The notes: generated by a model from the sequence alone, not told the origin. Positions 8,485 through 17,559 are shown, numbered from the stretch's first letter. The stretch is 64,000 nucleotides of DNA from Corynebacterium sp. NML130628 (GCF_001875665.1 NZ_MLAL01000016.1:124001-188000), one strand, 5' to 3'. Numbers and translations: made by a program.

Positions 8485-10650
8485 CTACTGGGCCGCGGGT
8501 ACGTCCATTTCCAAACTCTGCGTCGCGGTCGTGGCAGGCTCGGGGAGCAGATCAAGCTCCTCGAAGATCGGCATCAGCTCCGCCCACAGCAGTGGAGTAA
8601 GCGTTGCTGCGTAGGCGTTCGAGATGTGGTTTTGGTCGCGGTAGATGTACACGTTGCCTCGTTGTGGCGGGCAGAATTTGTCGTCGCAGAACCAGTCAGC
8701 GGTATCAATGGACCACTGATGGTTCTCGCGCAATAGATACCCTGCTGCTGGGTCTTCAGCGCCGTAGACTGTGCTGCGCAGCGCGGAGCAATCACGCTCG
8801 GAAGCACCGCCGACGATGCACAGGTTTGGATCCGTGGGGTCACCTTCCGGGGTGAAGATCCACGGGTTGTCGCGCAACCCGACAAACGGGATGCCGTAGT
8901 AGGCAAAGTTCTGCCACAGGTTCGCGTACGCGTCGGGGACCTTGTCCGTGGAAAACGCGGCACCGCCCGCATGACCGTCCGGGCGAGTGGAGTTTGAAAT
9001 CACCAAGTCCGGCGCCATATCGACGATCTTTTGGAACGCGAGCTCCGACCACTGAGCACACACCTCGCTTACGAATTCTTCTCGGTCTGCGCCACCAATG
9101 ACGATCGGGCACTCCTGTCGCACAAAGGGCACGATGCGGAAGTGGTGCTCTTTCCCAAGCTTGTCGAGGGGCACGATGTATGGCTCAATGTGCGATCCGC
9201 CAGTGAGCACAACGGTGACGTCAGAATCGAGGTCGCCGTACTGACAGTCAGGCCGGGGCATGTCTGTTGCTGGTTGGGGAATCATAATCATGCACTCATC
9301 CACCCCGATGGGTGGGAAAATGCCGGAGATGAGTGCTGGGTCTGGTTGGGGTCTGACGTCTGGAACTTCAGCGCCCGCTATAACTAGGGCACCTGGGTAG
9401 AGGTTCTCGGGCAAGTCGCGGTCGGCGTTCTCGATGCGCTGGTTCCACAGCGGTTGGATCGCAAAAATTGAGGCGACCAGTGCAGAAACCAGCACACCGC
9501 CGGTGGCCCGGCCGAGACCAGTGCGGGTACGTAGTGTCGCTCGGGCATCGACGACTGGTGTATCGGTCGACTGTGGGCGCTTGCGGTGCTGACGCAGCGG
9601 GTCTTCCACCAGCAGGTGGGTGACGTGTGCGAGTCCGAGCGAGACCGCGATGACGAGCGTGCCCACCCACCACGGAGGAGTCTCGAACCCTCCAGCGAGG
9701 GTGACAATGATGAGTAGCGGCCAGTGCCACAGATACAAGGAATACGCGATGCTGCCCAGCCACGTCATAGGCTTCGACGCCAAAATGTTCGAGACGGCGT
9801 TCTGGTTGCCGCTCAACACGATCAATGCCGCACCCGTCAGCGGTAGCAGCGTGATTGGTCCTGGGAACGCGAGTGAAGTAGTAACGACGACGCCGGTAAT
9901 CGAAATCATCAAGACACCGAGGCCTGCGGTCCAGACTGCGGTGCGCTGCGGAAGGAAACGGCTCGTCGGTATGAACGCCAATAACCCGCCGAGGGCGAGC
10001 TCCCATGCGCGGGAGAACGTGGAGTAGTAATTCTGGCCAGTGCCGACGAAACCGAATCGCGCAGCGTACGCGAACGATGCCACAGTAATGATTGTGAGCA
10101 GAGCAATAGCACCACGCTTGGCGATGACCGCGGGTACCTTGCACTTCGAAATCAGAAACGCCAGCAACGTGCCCAACAAGATAGCGAAAACGTAGAACTG
10201 GCCCTGCACACTCATTGACCACAGATGCTGCAGCGGAGACGTGTCCTGGCTGGCAGCGGCGTAGTCGGCATCCTGCGAGATGAGCTCCCAGTTTTGGTAA
10301 TACAGCATGGACGCTGTGAACTGGCGGGAGAGCTCAACGCCCATCAGCTCAGGAGCGAGCAGCATTACGCCGATCATGGTCGCTAGCACTGTGAGCGCGA
10401 GGGCTGGGACGAGGCGTCGAATAGTGCGCCACAGTGGCCACCACGGGTTGAGGTTCGGGTTCGGCCGCATCGCGTAGCGGATCTGACCGCCGAGGAAAAA
10501 ATACCCAGACAACAGCAAGAAAACGTCGACGCCACCCGAGACTCGGCCGACGTAGACGTGGAACAAGACCACTAATGCGATGGCAAAGCCTCGAAGCCCG
10601 TCAAGGTCGACGCGGTATGCGGTTGAGCGTTTCGTGCTCGGTGCAGGCAT
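8485..10650 (-). CDS. Acyltransferase 3 (OafA/YrhL type) fused to an SGNH domain
   Basis: 721 residues. The first 360 or so form an acyltransferase-3 membrane domain with about ten helices. The conserved N-terminal YRVDLDGLRGFA and LVVLFHVY segments contain the catalytic-type His, followed by GGVDVFLLLSGYFF. After a transmembrane helix near residue 375 comes an extracytoplasmic SGNH-like domain to the C terminus, with a TGGSH block where GDSH is usual and a C-terminal DQNHIS triad block. Such proteins O-acylate cell-surface glycans or envelope lipids such as trehalose mycolates; the substrate here is unknown. The ATG start has GAGG about 9 nt upstream. Monocistronic on the minus strand between ffh and rpsP. 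Confidence 0.9.
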   Translation of the reverse strand: MPAPSTKRSTAYRVDLDGLRGFAIALVVLFHVYVGRVSGGVDVFLLLSGYFFLGGQIRYAMRPNPNLNPWWPLWRTIRRLVPALALTVLATMIGVMLLAPELMGVELSRQFTASMLYYQNWELISQDADYAAASQDTSPLQHLWSMSVQGQFYVFAILLGTLLAFLISKCKVPAVIAKRGAIALLTIITVASFAYAARFGFVGTGQNYYSTFSRAWELALGGLLAFIPTSRFLPQRTAVWTAGLGVLMISITGVVVTTSLAFPGPITLLPLTGAALIVLSGNQNAVSNILASKPMTWLGSIAYSLYLWHWPLLIIVTLAGGFETPPWWVGTLVIAVSLGLAHVTHLLVEDPLRQHRKRPQSTDTPVVDARATLRTRTGLGRATGGVLVSALVASIFAIQPLWNQRIENADRDLPENLYPGALVIAGAEVPDVRPQPDPALISGIFPPIGVDECMIMIPQPATDMPRPDCQYGDLDSDVTVVLTGGSHIEPYIVPLDKLGKEHHFRIVPFVRQECPIVIGGADREEFVSEVCAQWSELAFQKIVDMAPDLVISNSTRPDGHAGGAAFSTDKVPDAYANLWQNFAYYGIPFVGLRDNPWIFTPEGDPTDPNLCIVGGASERDCSALRSTVYGAEDPAAGYLLRENHQWSIDTADWFCDDKFCPPQRGNVYIYRDQNHISNAYAATLTPLLWAELMPIFEELDLLPEPATTATQSLEMDVPAAQ

Positions 10651-11009
10651 GCTGAAAAACCTCGTGTACTCTCAGATTGGTTCGCGCCCTCAGAACGCTT
10701 CAGGCTGTTTTTCGGCGGGCAACTGAACAGACGATACCCCTTATAGGCAGGCAGATGGTAACTATCTGCCTCGATGACGCATCTTGTTTGGGGAATAGGG
10801 CGTTATACGGTAACCTTTATCGGGTTGATTATCTGCGTAAGTAGATTTTGAACAGGACCAAACTGCGTTCGCGTTGGATCCGTCGCGTACAAGATTGTGC
10901 GATGTCGCCCAACCAGTCACGCGCAGGGTAAAGAAGAAGGGTTGAACCGGCCCGCCTATCGTGTCGGCGGGTGTCTGCACTGCCCGGTGACCGTAAAGGA
11001 AGATTTTTC
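10651..11009. other. Divergent intergenic region between acyltransferase gene and rpsP
   Basis: 359 bp with no credible gene. It must hold the promoters of both flanking genes. Visible structures are a perfect inverted repeat at 10749-10771 and a CCCGCC/GGCGGG hairpin at 10951-10971 in the rpsP leader. The rpsP Shine-Dalgarno AAAGGAAG lies just before 11003. A possible rpsP -10 is CAAGAT at 10890-10895, without a clear -35. Confidence 0.6.
10749..10771. repeat. Perfect 8-bp inverted repeat, candidate operator or hairpin
   Basis: AGGCAGAT, a 7-nt spacer GGTAACT, then ATCTGCCT. It lies about 100 bp upstream of the acyltransferase start. It could be a dimeric regulator site or an RNA hairpin; neither strand has a T-run after it. 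Confidence 0.45.
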
Positions 11010-11504
11010 ATGGCTGTAAAGATTAAGCTGCAGCGCGTCGGTAAGATCCGTAACGCGCAGTACCGTGTTGTCATTGCTGACGCAAAGGCTCGTCGTGACG
11101 GCAAGGTTGTTGAGAACATCGGTATCTACCACCCGAAGGAAGAGCCTTCCCTCATCAAGATCGATTCCGAGCGTGCTCAGTACTGGCTCGGCGTTGGTGC
11201 GCAGCCGACTGAGCCTGTGCTCGCTCTGCTGAAGGTCACCGGTGACTGGCAGAAGCACAAGGGCCTCGACGGCGCTGAGGGCACCCTCAAGGTTGCTGAG
11301 GAGAAGCCGTTCAAGCTCGACCTGTTCAACAAGGCTCTCGAGGAAGCGAACAACGGCCCGACCGCTGAGGCAATCACCGAGAAGCGCAAGAAGGCGAAGG
11401 AAGAGGCTGAGGCAAAGGCTGCCGCAGAGGCCGAGGCAGCAGCGGCTGCTGAGGCTGCGGAGTCCGCTGAAGAGGAGTCCCCAGCTGAGGAGTCCGAGGA
11501 CTAA
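11010..11504 (+). CDS. rpsP: 30S ribosomal protein S16
   Basis: 164 residues. The first 85 or so are the S16 fold ([20 protein letters not shown], then the NIGIYHP block), which binds 16S rRNA early in 30S assembly. The rest is an Ala/Glu/Lys-rich tail that is much longer than in E. coli S16 and is usual in actinobacteria. ATG 11010 is preceded by AAAGGAAG; the upstream in-frame start at 10971 is not supported by the family. It is first in a ribosome-maturation cluster with rimM and trmD, but a strong terminator separates it from rimM. Confidence 0.97.
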   Translation: MAVKIKLQRVGKIRNAQYRVVIADAKARRDGKVVENIGIYHPKEEPSLIKIDSERAQYWLGVGAQPTEPVLALLKVTGDWQKHKGLDGAEGTLKVAEEKPFKLDLFNKALEEANNGPTAEAITEKRKKAKEEAEAKAAAEAEAAAAAEAAESAEEESPAEESED

Positions 11505-11517
11505 TCCGGATTTCGTT

Positions 11518-11560
11518 ACGGCACGTCCCTGATCCGTGTGGTCGGGTGCGTGCCGTTTTT
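11518..11560 (+). terminator. Terminator after rpsP
   Basis: ACGGCACG (11518-11525) pairs with CGTGCCGT (11549-11556), followed directly by a T-run. The loop is 23 nt. It separates rpsP from the rimM promoter. Confidence 0.8.
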
Positions 11561-11585
11561 GTTTGCGAAGTGGGCGTCGAAAAGT

Positions 11586-11591
11586 AGGGTA
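11586..11591 (+). promoter_or_regulatory. -10 element of rimM (predicted leaderless promoter)
   Basis: TAGGGT ends 8 positions before ATG 11599 and only 2 before ATG 11593, so it favours the second ATG as the mRNA 5' end and start codon. Confidence 0.5.
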
Positions 11592-11598
11592 AATGAGC

Positions 11599-12105
11599 AT
11601 GGAGCTACTAATTGGTCGGGTTGTGAAAACCCACGGCATTAAGGGCGAAGTCGCGGTGGAAGTGCACACCGACCAACCCGAGGTCCGCTTCGCGGTAGGT
11701 AATACGCTGCGCGGTACACAGACGGGTAAGGAAGTTGTACTGACCGTAGCGACGGCCCGCCCGCACAAGGGGCGTCTGCTACTGAGCTTCGAGGAGATCC
11801 CGGACCGTACCGCCGCTGAGGGGCTAAGGGGGCTGAAATTCTTCGCGGCGCCACTCGAACGCGCTGAGGACGCTGACCCGGACGAATTTTACGATCATGA
11901 GCTCATCGGTCTCAAGGTTCATCTTGACGGGGAACCGATCGGTGAAGTTTCTGGTGTGATGCATACCCCGGGACGCCAGATCCTCGAGGTCGAGTACGAC
12001 GGACGCGAGGTACTGGTGCCGTTCGTGAGCGATATTGTGCCCGAGGTAGATCTGGAGGAAGGATTTCTCTCCATTACTCCGCCAGAGGGATTGCTCGATG
12101 TCTAA
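11599..12105 (+). CDS. rimM: Ribosome maturation factor RimM
   Basis: 168 residues, normal length. RimM binds S19 and assists maturation of the 30S head. The N-terminal barrel has LLIGRVVKTHGIKGEV, and the C-terminal PRC-barrel contains DHELIGLKVHLDG and the EVLVPFV block. Two in-frame ATGs occur at 11593 and 11599; the second is chosen because the -10 TAGGGT at 11586-11591 would start the transcript there. The end overlaps trmD by 8 bp, implying translational coupling. Confidence 0.94.
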   Translation: MELLIGRVVKTHGIKGEVAVEVHTDQPEVRFAVGNTLRGTQTGKEVVLTVATARPHKGRLLLSFEEIPDRTAAEGLRGLKFFAAPLERAEDADPDEFYDHELIGLKVHLDGEPIGEVSGVMHTPGRQILEVEYDGREVLVPFVSDIVPEVDLEEGFLSITPPEGLLDV

Positions 12106-13285
12106 GCACACGTTGAGGCTCGACGTCGTTACCATCTTCCCCGAGTACCTCGAGCCGCTGCGTCACGCGCTACTTGGTAAGGCGATAGAGCAGGGGATCG
12201 TGAGCGTCGGGGTGCATGACCTTCGCCAGTGGGGCATCGGTGTGCACAAGTCTGTCGACGCCCCACCGCTCGGTGGCGGACCCGGCATGGTGATGCGCCC
12301 GGACGTGTGGGGCGAGGCACTTGATGCTGTGGCCGCTGGCTATGAGGGGGAGGGCTTGGATTCCGCTGTGCCGCACCGCAACGACAAGGCTCGACACGAT
12401 GAGGTCCATGCCGTGGCCCCGCGACCATACGAAGTTGGTGACGTCCGCGACGGTGAGTCCGCAGAGCAACCGCTGCTGATTGTGCCCACCCCGGCGGGTA
12501 CACCGTTTACACAGCAGGACGCGCAGGCGTGGTCCCGCGAGTCGCATATTGTGTTCGCCTGTGGCCGCTACGAGGGCATTGACCAGCGGGTATTTGTTGA
12601 TGCGCAGAGGCGGTACCGGGTGCGCGAGGTTTCGATCGGGGATTATGTGCTCATCGGTGGGGAAGTTGCCGCGTTGGTGATTGCGGAGGCGATCACTCGA
12701 TTGATCCCAGGCGTGTTGGGGAATACGCAAAGCCACGAGGACGATAGCTTTTCTGACGGGCTGCTCGAGGGGCCGAGCTACACCAAGCCACGCACCTGGC
12801 GGGGGATCGAGGCTCCTGAAATCCTTTTCTCCGGGGACCACGCGAAGGTCGAACGCTACCGACGCGATGCTTCGCTGCTGCGCACGCAACAGGTCCGCCC
12901 GGAGCTGCTGGAGGCTGCGGAGCTTGATGACGACGATATATTCGCACTGCATGCCCGTGAGGTCGTGACGGCGATGCAGGTGCTTGTTGACGAGAAGCGC
13001 TGGCCGAAGGCTCGAAAGTCTTTGGCTCGCGCGCTGCGTAAAGCTGGTTACCGCGAGCCCGAAATAAGCCTGGAGCCGATCGGCCCGCACTGCGAGGACG
13101 AATCAATCCTAGAGACTGATTATTTGCTAAAGGAAGGGCACCCACCGCTTGAGTCGCTGTGCAGGCTCGAGGTGCGTGGCCGCACCGCGCTCGAATTAGA
13201 GGCTGCAACGCAAGCGGTGGTCGCAGGTCTTCCGCGTGGCACGTACTGGTACGGAACCACCCGTGTCGTGGATGGCGATGCGTAA
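12098..13285 (+). CDS. trmD: tRNA (guanine37-N1)-methyltransferase TrmD with C-terminal extension
   Basis: 395 residues, against about 230-275 in most TrmD proteins. TrmD methylates G37 next to the anticodon using SAM and prevents +1 frameshifting. The trefoil-knot SPOUT domain is evident: LDVVTIFPEYL, GGGPGMVM, FACGRYEGIDQRV, and SIGDYVLIGGEVAALV. A 35-residue insertion at about 85-125 lies between the GGGPGM block and the strand before the knot. The core ends near residue 280 (ELDDDD). The remaining 115 residues match nothing I recognise: a helical part rich in Arg/Lys/Ala, a central CEDES segment and a strand-like end GTYWYGTTRV. The frame is continuous, so this is a real extension and not run-on. 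It overlaps rimM by 8 bp. Confidence 0.93.
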   Translation: MSKHTLRLDVVTIFPEYLEPLRHALLGKAIEQGIVSVGVHDLRQWGIGVHKSVDAPPLGGGPGMVMRPDVWGEALDAVAAGYEGEGLDSAVPHRNDKARHDEVHAVAPRPYEVGDVRDGESAEQPLLIVPTPAGTPFTQQDAQAWSRESHIVFACGRYEGIDQRVFVDAQRRYRVREVSIGDYVLIGGEVAALVIAEAITRLIPGVLGNTQSHEDDSFSDGLLEGPSYTKPRTWRGIEAPEILFSGDHAKVERYRRDASLLRTQQVRPELLEAAELDDDDIFALHAREVVTAMQVLVDEKRWPKARKSLARALRKAGYREPEISLEPIGPHCEDESILETDYLLKEGHPPLESLCRLEVRGRTALELEAATQAVVAGLPRGTYWYGTTRVVDGDA

Positions 13286-13289
13286 GCAC

Positions 13290-13295
13290 TAAACT
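13290..13295 (+). promoter_or_regulatory. -10 element of tex (predicted leaderless promoter)
   Basis: TAAACT ends 8 positions before ATG 13303. It is the same hexamer and spacing as at smc. Confidence 0.5.
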
Positions 13296-13302
13296 GTGCC
13301 GA

Positions 13303-15612
13303 ATGACGATCATTGCTGAGACCATTGCATCGGAACTCCAGGTAGCGCCACGCCACGTTACGGCTGCGCTGCAGCTGTTGGCAGAGGGAAACACGGTTCC
13401 GTTTATTTCCCGCTACCGGAAGGAAGCTACCGGCGGCTTGGATGATACACAGTTGCGTCACATTGAGCAGCGCAACGCCTACTTGCTCGAGCTCGAGGAG
13501 CGCAAGGCGACGGTCATTGAAGCTATCGATGAGCAGGGCAAACTCACTGATGAGCTTAAGGCGCTCATTTTGGGTGCGGACACGAAGGCACGCGTCGAGG
13601 ACCTTTACCTTCCTTACAAGAAGCGCAGGAAGACGAAGGCGGACATCGCACGTGAGGCCGGGCTTGAGCCACTGGTCAATACACTTATCGACGCCCCCTC
13701 CGCCGATACAGAAACCGAGGCAGCAAGTTATGTCTGCGAGGGGTTTCCAGACACGAAAGCCGTGCTCGAGGGCGCCCGGGCGATCCTGGTGGACACGATT
13801 GCTACCGACGCCGACCTTGTCGGTGAGGTCCGCAACAAGGTGTATGAGACAGGCACAATGCGTTCGAGCGTTGTCGAAGGAAAAGAAGATGAGGGGGCGA
13901 AGTTCCGCGACTATTTCGATTTCAGCGAGCCTTTCGCTTCGTTGCCGTCGCACCGTATTTTGGCGCTGCTGCGCGGAGAGCAGGAGGGGGTGCTCTCGCT
14001 CGACTTAGACGCCGGCGAAGACGCTGTGTATGAAGGGATGATCGCGGATCGCTTTGACCTTGCCTGCGATCAGAGTCAGTGGTTGGCGAAGGCTGTGCGT
14101 TGGGCGTGGAAGACGAAGCTGCAGGTCTCTTCCAACCTGGATACCAGGATGCGTCTGAAAGAGCGCGCGGACGAAGCGGCCCTGGATGTCTTCAGTGCGA
14201 ACTTGCGCGATGTGTTGCTGGCAGCCCCTGCTGGCCAGCGCGCCACTTTGGCGTTGGACCCTGGGTATAGGAACGGTGTGAAAACCGCGACTGTTGACGG
14301 CACGGGGAAGGTGCTCGCGACCACAATCGTGTACCCGCACCAACCGCAGAACCAGTGGCAGCGAGCTGTGCAGGTGCTTGCGAACACGGTGGCGGAACAC
14401 GGCGTGGAGCTCATCGCGATTGGGAACGGAACGGCATCTCGTGAGACCGAGAAGCTTGCGCGGGAGGTCGCAGACATGATTGCTGCAGCCGGCGGGCGTA
14501 GGCCAGTGCCCGTTGTGGTGTCAGAGTCGGGTGCGTCGGTGTACTCGGCTTCTGAGATCGCGGCGCAGGAATTCCCCGACATGGATGTTTCGCTGCGCTC
14601 TGCGGTTTCGATTGGTCGACGCCTACAAGACCCGCTTGCGGAACTGGTCAAGGTCGACCCGAAGTCCATTGGTGTGGGGCAATACCAGCATGACGTCAAT
14701 CAGACGGCGCTTGCGCAGTCACTGGACGCCGTCGTGGAGGATGCCGTGAACTCCGTCGGTGTGGACGTGAACACTGCTTCGGTGCCGCTGCTGGAGCGCG
14801 TCGCTGGCGTGACGCCGACAATTGCGAAGAACATCGTTGCCTACCGCGACGAGCACGGAGTGTTCGCCTCGCGCAAGGAGCTGAAGAAGGTGCCACGTCT
14901 TGGACCGAAGGCTTTCGAACAGTCGGCTGGCTTCCTTCGTATCCAGGGTGGGCAGAACCCACTCGATGGCTCAGCAGTTCACCCGGAGGCCTACCCAGTA
15001 GTGGAGCGTATTGCCCAGCAGTCCGGAGTGGACACTGCTTCGCTGGTTGGTAACAGCGCGGTGCTGTCCAGGCTACGGCCGCAAGATTTTGCCGACGACA
15101 CCTTCGGTGTTCCGACCATTACGGATATTCTCGCCGAGCTAGAGAAGCCAGGGCGTGATCCGCGCCCTGAGTTTAAGACTGCCACGTTTAAAGAAGGCGT
15201 ACACAAGGTATCCGATTTGCAGCCGGGCATGATCCTGGAAGGGACCGTCACCAACGTCGCCGCTTTCGGCGCGTTCGTAGATGTGGGCGTGCATCAGGAC
15301 GGGCTTGTGCACGTTTCCGCGATGAGTCACTCGTTTGTGCAGGATCCGCACGAGGTTGTGCGTTCAGGCGAGGTCGTGAAGGTAAAAGTGCTTGAAGTGG
15401 ACGTCCAGCGCCAGCGGATTAGCCTTTCGCTACGCCTCGACGATGAACCAGGAAGCAAGCAAAAGCGCGCACCGTCTCGCGGGAAGAAGCCGCAGCAGAA
15501 TGCGGGACGCCAAGGAGGCAGACGCCATCGTGGCCGCACTGACCGTGCTGATCGTGCAGTACAGGGAGGCTCGATGGCTGATGCATTGAAGCGCGCCGGA
15601 TTTGGGAAGTGA
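13303..15612 (+). CDS. tex: Tex-family RNA-binding protein
   Basis: 769 residues. Tex proteins are conserved nucleic-acid-binding factors linked to transcription. Domains in order: N-terminal helical Tex domain with FISRYRKEATGGLDD near residue 30; a YqgF/RNase-H-like domain with ALDPGYRNGVKTA near 318; helix-hairpin-helix units around residues 490-540; and a C-terminal S1 domain near 640-715 starting GMILEGTVTNVAAFGAFVDVG. The tail is basic. The frame is open back into trmD at 13159, but the family starts at MTIIAETIA and the -10 at 13290 supports it. Confidence 0.93.
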   Translation: MTIIAETIASELQVAPRHVTAALQLLAEGNTVPFISRYRKEATGGLDDTQLRHIEQRNAYLLELEERKATVIEAIDEQGKLTDELKALILGADTKARVEDLYLPYKKRRKTKADIAREAGLEPLVNTLIDAPSADTETEAASYVCEGFPDTKAVLEGARAILVDTIATDADLVGEVRNKVYETGTMRSSVVEGKEDEGAKFRDYFDFSEPFASLPSHRILALLRGEQEGVLSLDLDAGEDAVYEGMIADRFDLACDQSQWLAKAVRWAWKTKLQVSSNLDTRMRLKERADEAALDVFSANLRDVLLAAPAGQRATLALDPGYRNGVKTATVDGTGKVLATTIVYPHQPQNQWQRAVQVLANTVAEHGVELIAIGNGTASRETEKLAREVADMIAAAGGRRPVPVVVSESGASVYSASEIAAQEFPDMDVSLRSAVSIGRRLQDPLAELVKVDPKSIGVGQYQHDVNQTALAQSLDAVVEDAVNSVGVDVNTASVPLLERVAGVTPTIAKNIVAYRDEHGVFASRKELKKVPRLGPKAFEQSAGFLRIQGGQNPLDGSAVHPEAYPVVERIAQQSGVDTASLVGNSAVLSRLRPQDFADDTFGVPTITDILAELEKPGRDPRPEFKTATFKEGVHKVSDLQPGMILEGTVTNVAAFGAFVDVGVHQDGLVHVSAMSHSFVQDPHEVVRSGEVVKVKVLEVDVQRQRISLSLRLDDEPGSKQKRAPSRGKKPQQNAGRQGGRRHRGRTDRADRAVQGGSMADALKRAGFGK

Positions 15613-15630
15613 CGTGCACACATGTAGAAT
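15602..15630 (+). promoter_or_regulatory. Promoter of rplS
   Basis: TTGGGA (15602-15607), a 17-bp spacer, then TAGAAT (15625-15630). The -35 overlaps the end of tex. The predicted leader is about 90 nt before ATG 15727. A second TAGGGT at 15690-15695 lacks a -35. Confidence 0.5.
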
Positions 15631-15726
15631 CGTCCGGGTTATTGTAAGCGACATGAACCAGCCGAGCGTCCACCTGTGGAAAAAGCCGCTAGGGTCCTCT
15701 GTCCAGAAACGTAAAGGATTGCTTCA

Positions 15727-16074
15727 ATGAGCAACGGCATTATTGATCTTGTAGACGCAGGCCAGCTGCGCGACGACATCCCTGAGTTCCGCGCTGGCGA
15801 TACTGTTGACGTCCACGTCAAGGTTATCGAGGGTTCCGTCACCCGTACCCAGGTATTCACCGGCTTCGTCGTTCGTCGTCAGGGCGACGGCATCCGCGAG
15901 ACGTTCACGGTCCGCAAGGTTTCCTTCGGTATCGGTGTTGAGCGTACCTTCCCGGTACACTCGCCGAACCTTGAAAAGATTGAGGTTGTCCGCAAGGGTG
16001 ACGTTCGTCGTGCGAAGCTGTACTACATGCGCGACCTGCGCGGCAAGGCTGCCCGCATCAAGGAGCGCCGCTAA
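15727..16074 (+). CDS. rplS: 50S ribosomal protein L19
   Basis: 115 residues, standard length. L19 lies at the 30S-50S interface. The conserved [18 protein letters not shown] block and the C-terminal [22 protein letters not shown] ending are typical. A Shine-Dalgarno AAAGGA precedes ATG 15727. It is flanked by its own promoter and a strong terminator, so it is probably monocistronic. Confidence 0.98.
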   Translation: MSNGIIDLVDAGQLRDDIPEFRAGDTVDVHVKVIEGSVTRTQVFTGFVVRRQGDGIRETFTVRKVSFGIGVERTFPVHSPNLEKIEVVRKGDVRRAKLYYMRDLRGKAARIKERR

Positions 16075-16097
16075 GCGAATACTCGCTTCTCACGCTG

Positions 16098-16133
16098 CAC
16101 CCCGCACGCTTACGCTTCGTAAGGTGCGGGGTG
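16098..16133 (+). terminator. Terminator after rplS
   Basis: CACCCCGCAC (16098-16107) pairs with GTGCGGGGTG (16124-16133), extended inward by CTTACG/CGTAAG, and followed by TTTCGTT. Confidence 0.88.
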
Positions 16134-16147
16134 TTTCGTTGCGCTGC

Positions 16148-16153
16148 TAGAGT
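16148..16153 (+). promoter_or_regulatory. -10 element of lepB (predicted leaderless promoter)
   Basis: TAGAGT ends 8 positions before GTG 16161, which decides that GTG as the start over GTG 16131 and ATG 16194. Confidence 0.55.
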
Positions 16154-16160
16154 GTTGCGG

Positions 16161-16883
16161 GTGAACGAAAAGAGCGCATCCGAAGAAAAGTCCATGCCGT
16201 GGTACATCGAGATCCCGATGGTCGTTGTACTCACCCTGGTGTTTATCTTCGTTATTCAAACATTTATTGGTCGCCTATATGTGATTCCGTCTGCATCGAT
16301 GGAGCCGACGCTGCACGGACAGGACGGTAAGGGCGATCGCATCTTCGTGGAGAAGGTGTCGTACTATTTCTCCGATCCGGAGCCGGGGGATGTTGTCGTC
16401 TTTAAGGGTACGGATTCGTGGAACACTGGATTTGTCACGAACCGTTCTGACAACCCGGCGATTGCGGGGTTGCAGGAGGTGTCGTCCTGGGTGGGGCTTG
16501 TCCCGAAGGATGAGAATACGTTGGTGAAGCGCATCATCGCGAAGGGGGGCCAGACGGTGTCTTGTCAGGAGGGCGACCCAGCGGTGATGGTGGACGGTAA
16601 ACCGATTGATCAGTCGTACACCCTGCAGCCGAGTTACTACCCGGTGGACCCTGAGACAGGTTCGGATGCCTGCGGCGGCAACTACTTCGGCCCGGTGACC
16701 GTCCCGGAGGGCAATTACTTCATGATGGGAGACAACCGCACGAACTCGGCTGACTCTCGGTACCACCTTGGTGACGAGTATCAGGGGACGATTCCGGAAG
16801 AGAATCTGCGCGGTAAGGTCCTCGCGATCGTGTTCCCGATTCAACGCTTTGGTGGCGTCGACGATCCAGCGATCCAGCAGTAG
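16161..16883 (+). CDS. lepB: Signal peptidase I
   Basis: 240 residues. It cleaves Sec and Tat signal peptides at the outer face of the membrane. One N-terminal transmembrane helix (about residues 15-38) is followed by the catalytic Ser in VIPSASMEPTL near residue 44. The catalytic Lys is in VKRIIAKGGQTV, and box E is GDNRTNSADSRYH. The GTG start is supported by the leaderless -10. It precedes rnhB by 22 bp in the conserved lepB-rnhB-DUF2469-yraN order. Confidence 0.96.
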   Translation: MNEKSASEEKSMPWYIEIPMVVVLTLVFIFVIQTFIGRLYVIPSASMEPTLHGQDGKGDRIFVEKVSYYFSDPEPGDVVVFKGTDSWNTGFVTNRSDNPAIAGLQEVSSWVGLVPKDENTLVKRIIAKGGQTVSCQEGDPAVMVDGKPIDQSYTLQPSYYPVDPETGSDACGGNYFGPVTVPEGNYFMMGDNRTNSADSRYHLGDEYQGTIPEENLRGKVLAIVFPIQRFGGVDDPAIQQ

Positions 16884-16905
16884 CACGAAACCTGGTGTGT
16901 GAGCT

Positions 16906-17559
16906 GTGGTGCGGCGATTGAAGCAGCTGCGTACGTACGAGGTGGCGCTTGAAAAGGCCGGTCTGGGTCCAGTCGCAGGAGTTGACGAAGCGGGGAGGGG
17001 AGCCTGCTTCGGGCCGTTGACGGTCGCTGCATGTGTGCTGCCGCCGCAGCCGATACGGCAGCTTGAAGGGCTCACGGACTCTAAGCAGCTGACGGCGAAG
17101 CGTCGAGAAGCGCTCTTCGATGTTATTTGCAGGCACGCGCTGGCGTACTCGATTGTGCATGTGCCCGCTCGTGAGATCGATCATCGTGGTGTGCAACACG
17201 CCAACATCGACGGTGCCCGTCGCGCGGTTGCACTGTTGGAAACACAAGCCAGGTACGCACTCGTGGATGCGTTTCACATTGCGGGGTTGCCTGTGCCACA
17301 GTTGCCGATTGTCGGTGGGGACGGGAGCGCTCGCTGTATTGCTGCGGCGAGTGTGCTGGCCAAGGTGAGCCGTGACCGTTTGCTTGATGGGTACGCGGAG
17401 CAGTTCCCGGGCTACGGGCTTGAGCGGCACAAGGGCTATGGCACGAAGGCGCACATGGATGCGGTGCGCCGCCACGGGGCAACGCCGCAACATCGTTATA
17501 GTTATGCCAACGTGAGAACTGCCGTTGAGATTTACGAAGGGGGCACCCATGAGTGCTGA
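16906..17559 (+). CDS. rnhB: Ribonuclease HII
   Basis: 217 residues. RNase HII removes misincorporated ribonucleotides and RNA primers from DNA. The signature GVDEAGRGACFGPL carries the first catalytic Asp-Glu pair (about residues 26-27). Later acidic residues are in the LTDSKQL block and in YALVDAF. The C-terminal ERHKGYGTKAH block is also typical. GTG 16906 and GTG 16909 are adjacent possible starts. The 3' end overlaps the DUF2469 start by 11 bp. Confidence 0.95.
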   Translation: MVRRLKQLRTYEVALEKAGLGPVAGVDEAGRGACFGPLTVAACVLPPQPIRQLEGLTDSKQLTAKRREALFDVICRHALAYSIVHVPAREIDHRGVQHANIDGARRAVALLETQARYALVDAFHIAGLPVPQLPIVGGDGSARCIAAASVLAKVSRDRLLDGYAEQFPGYGLERHKGYGTKAHMDAVRRHGATPQHRYSYANVRTAVEIYEGGTHEC

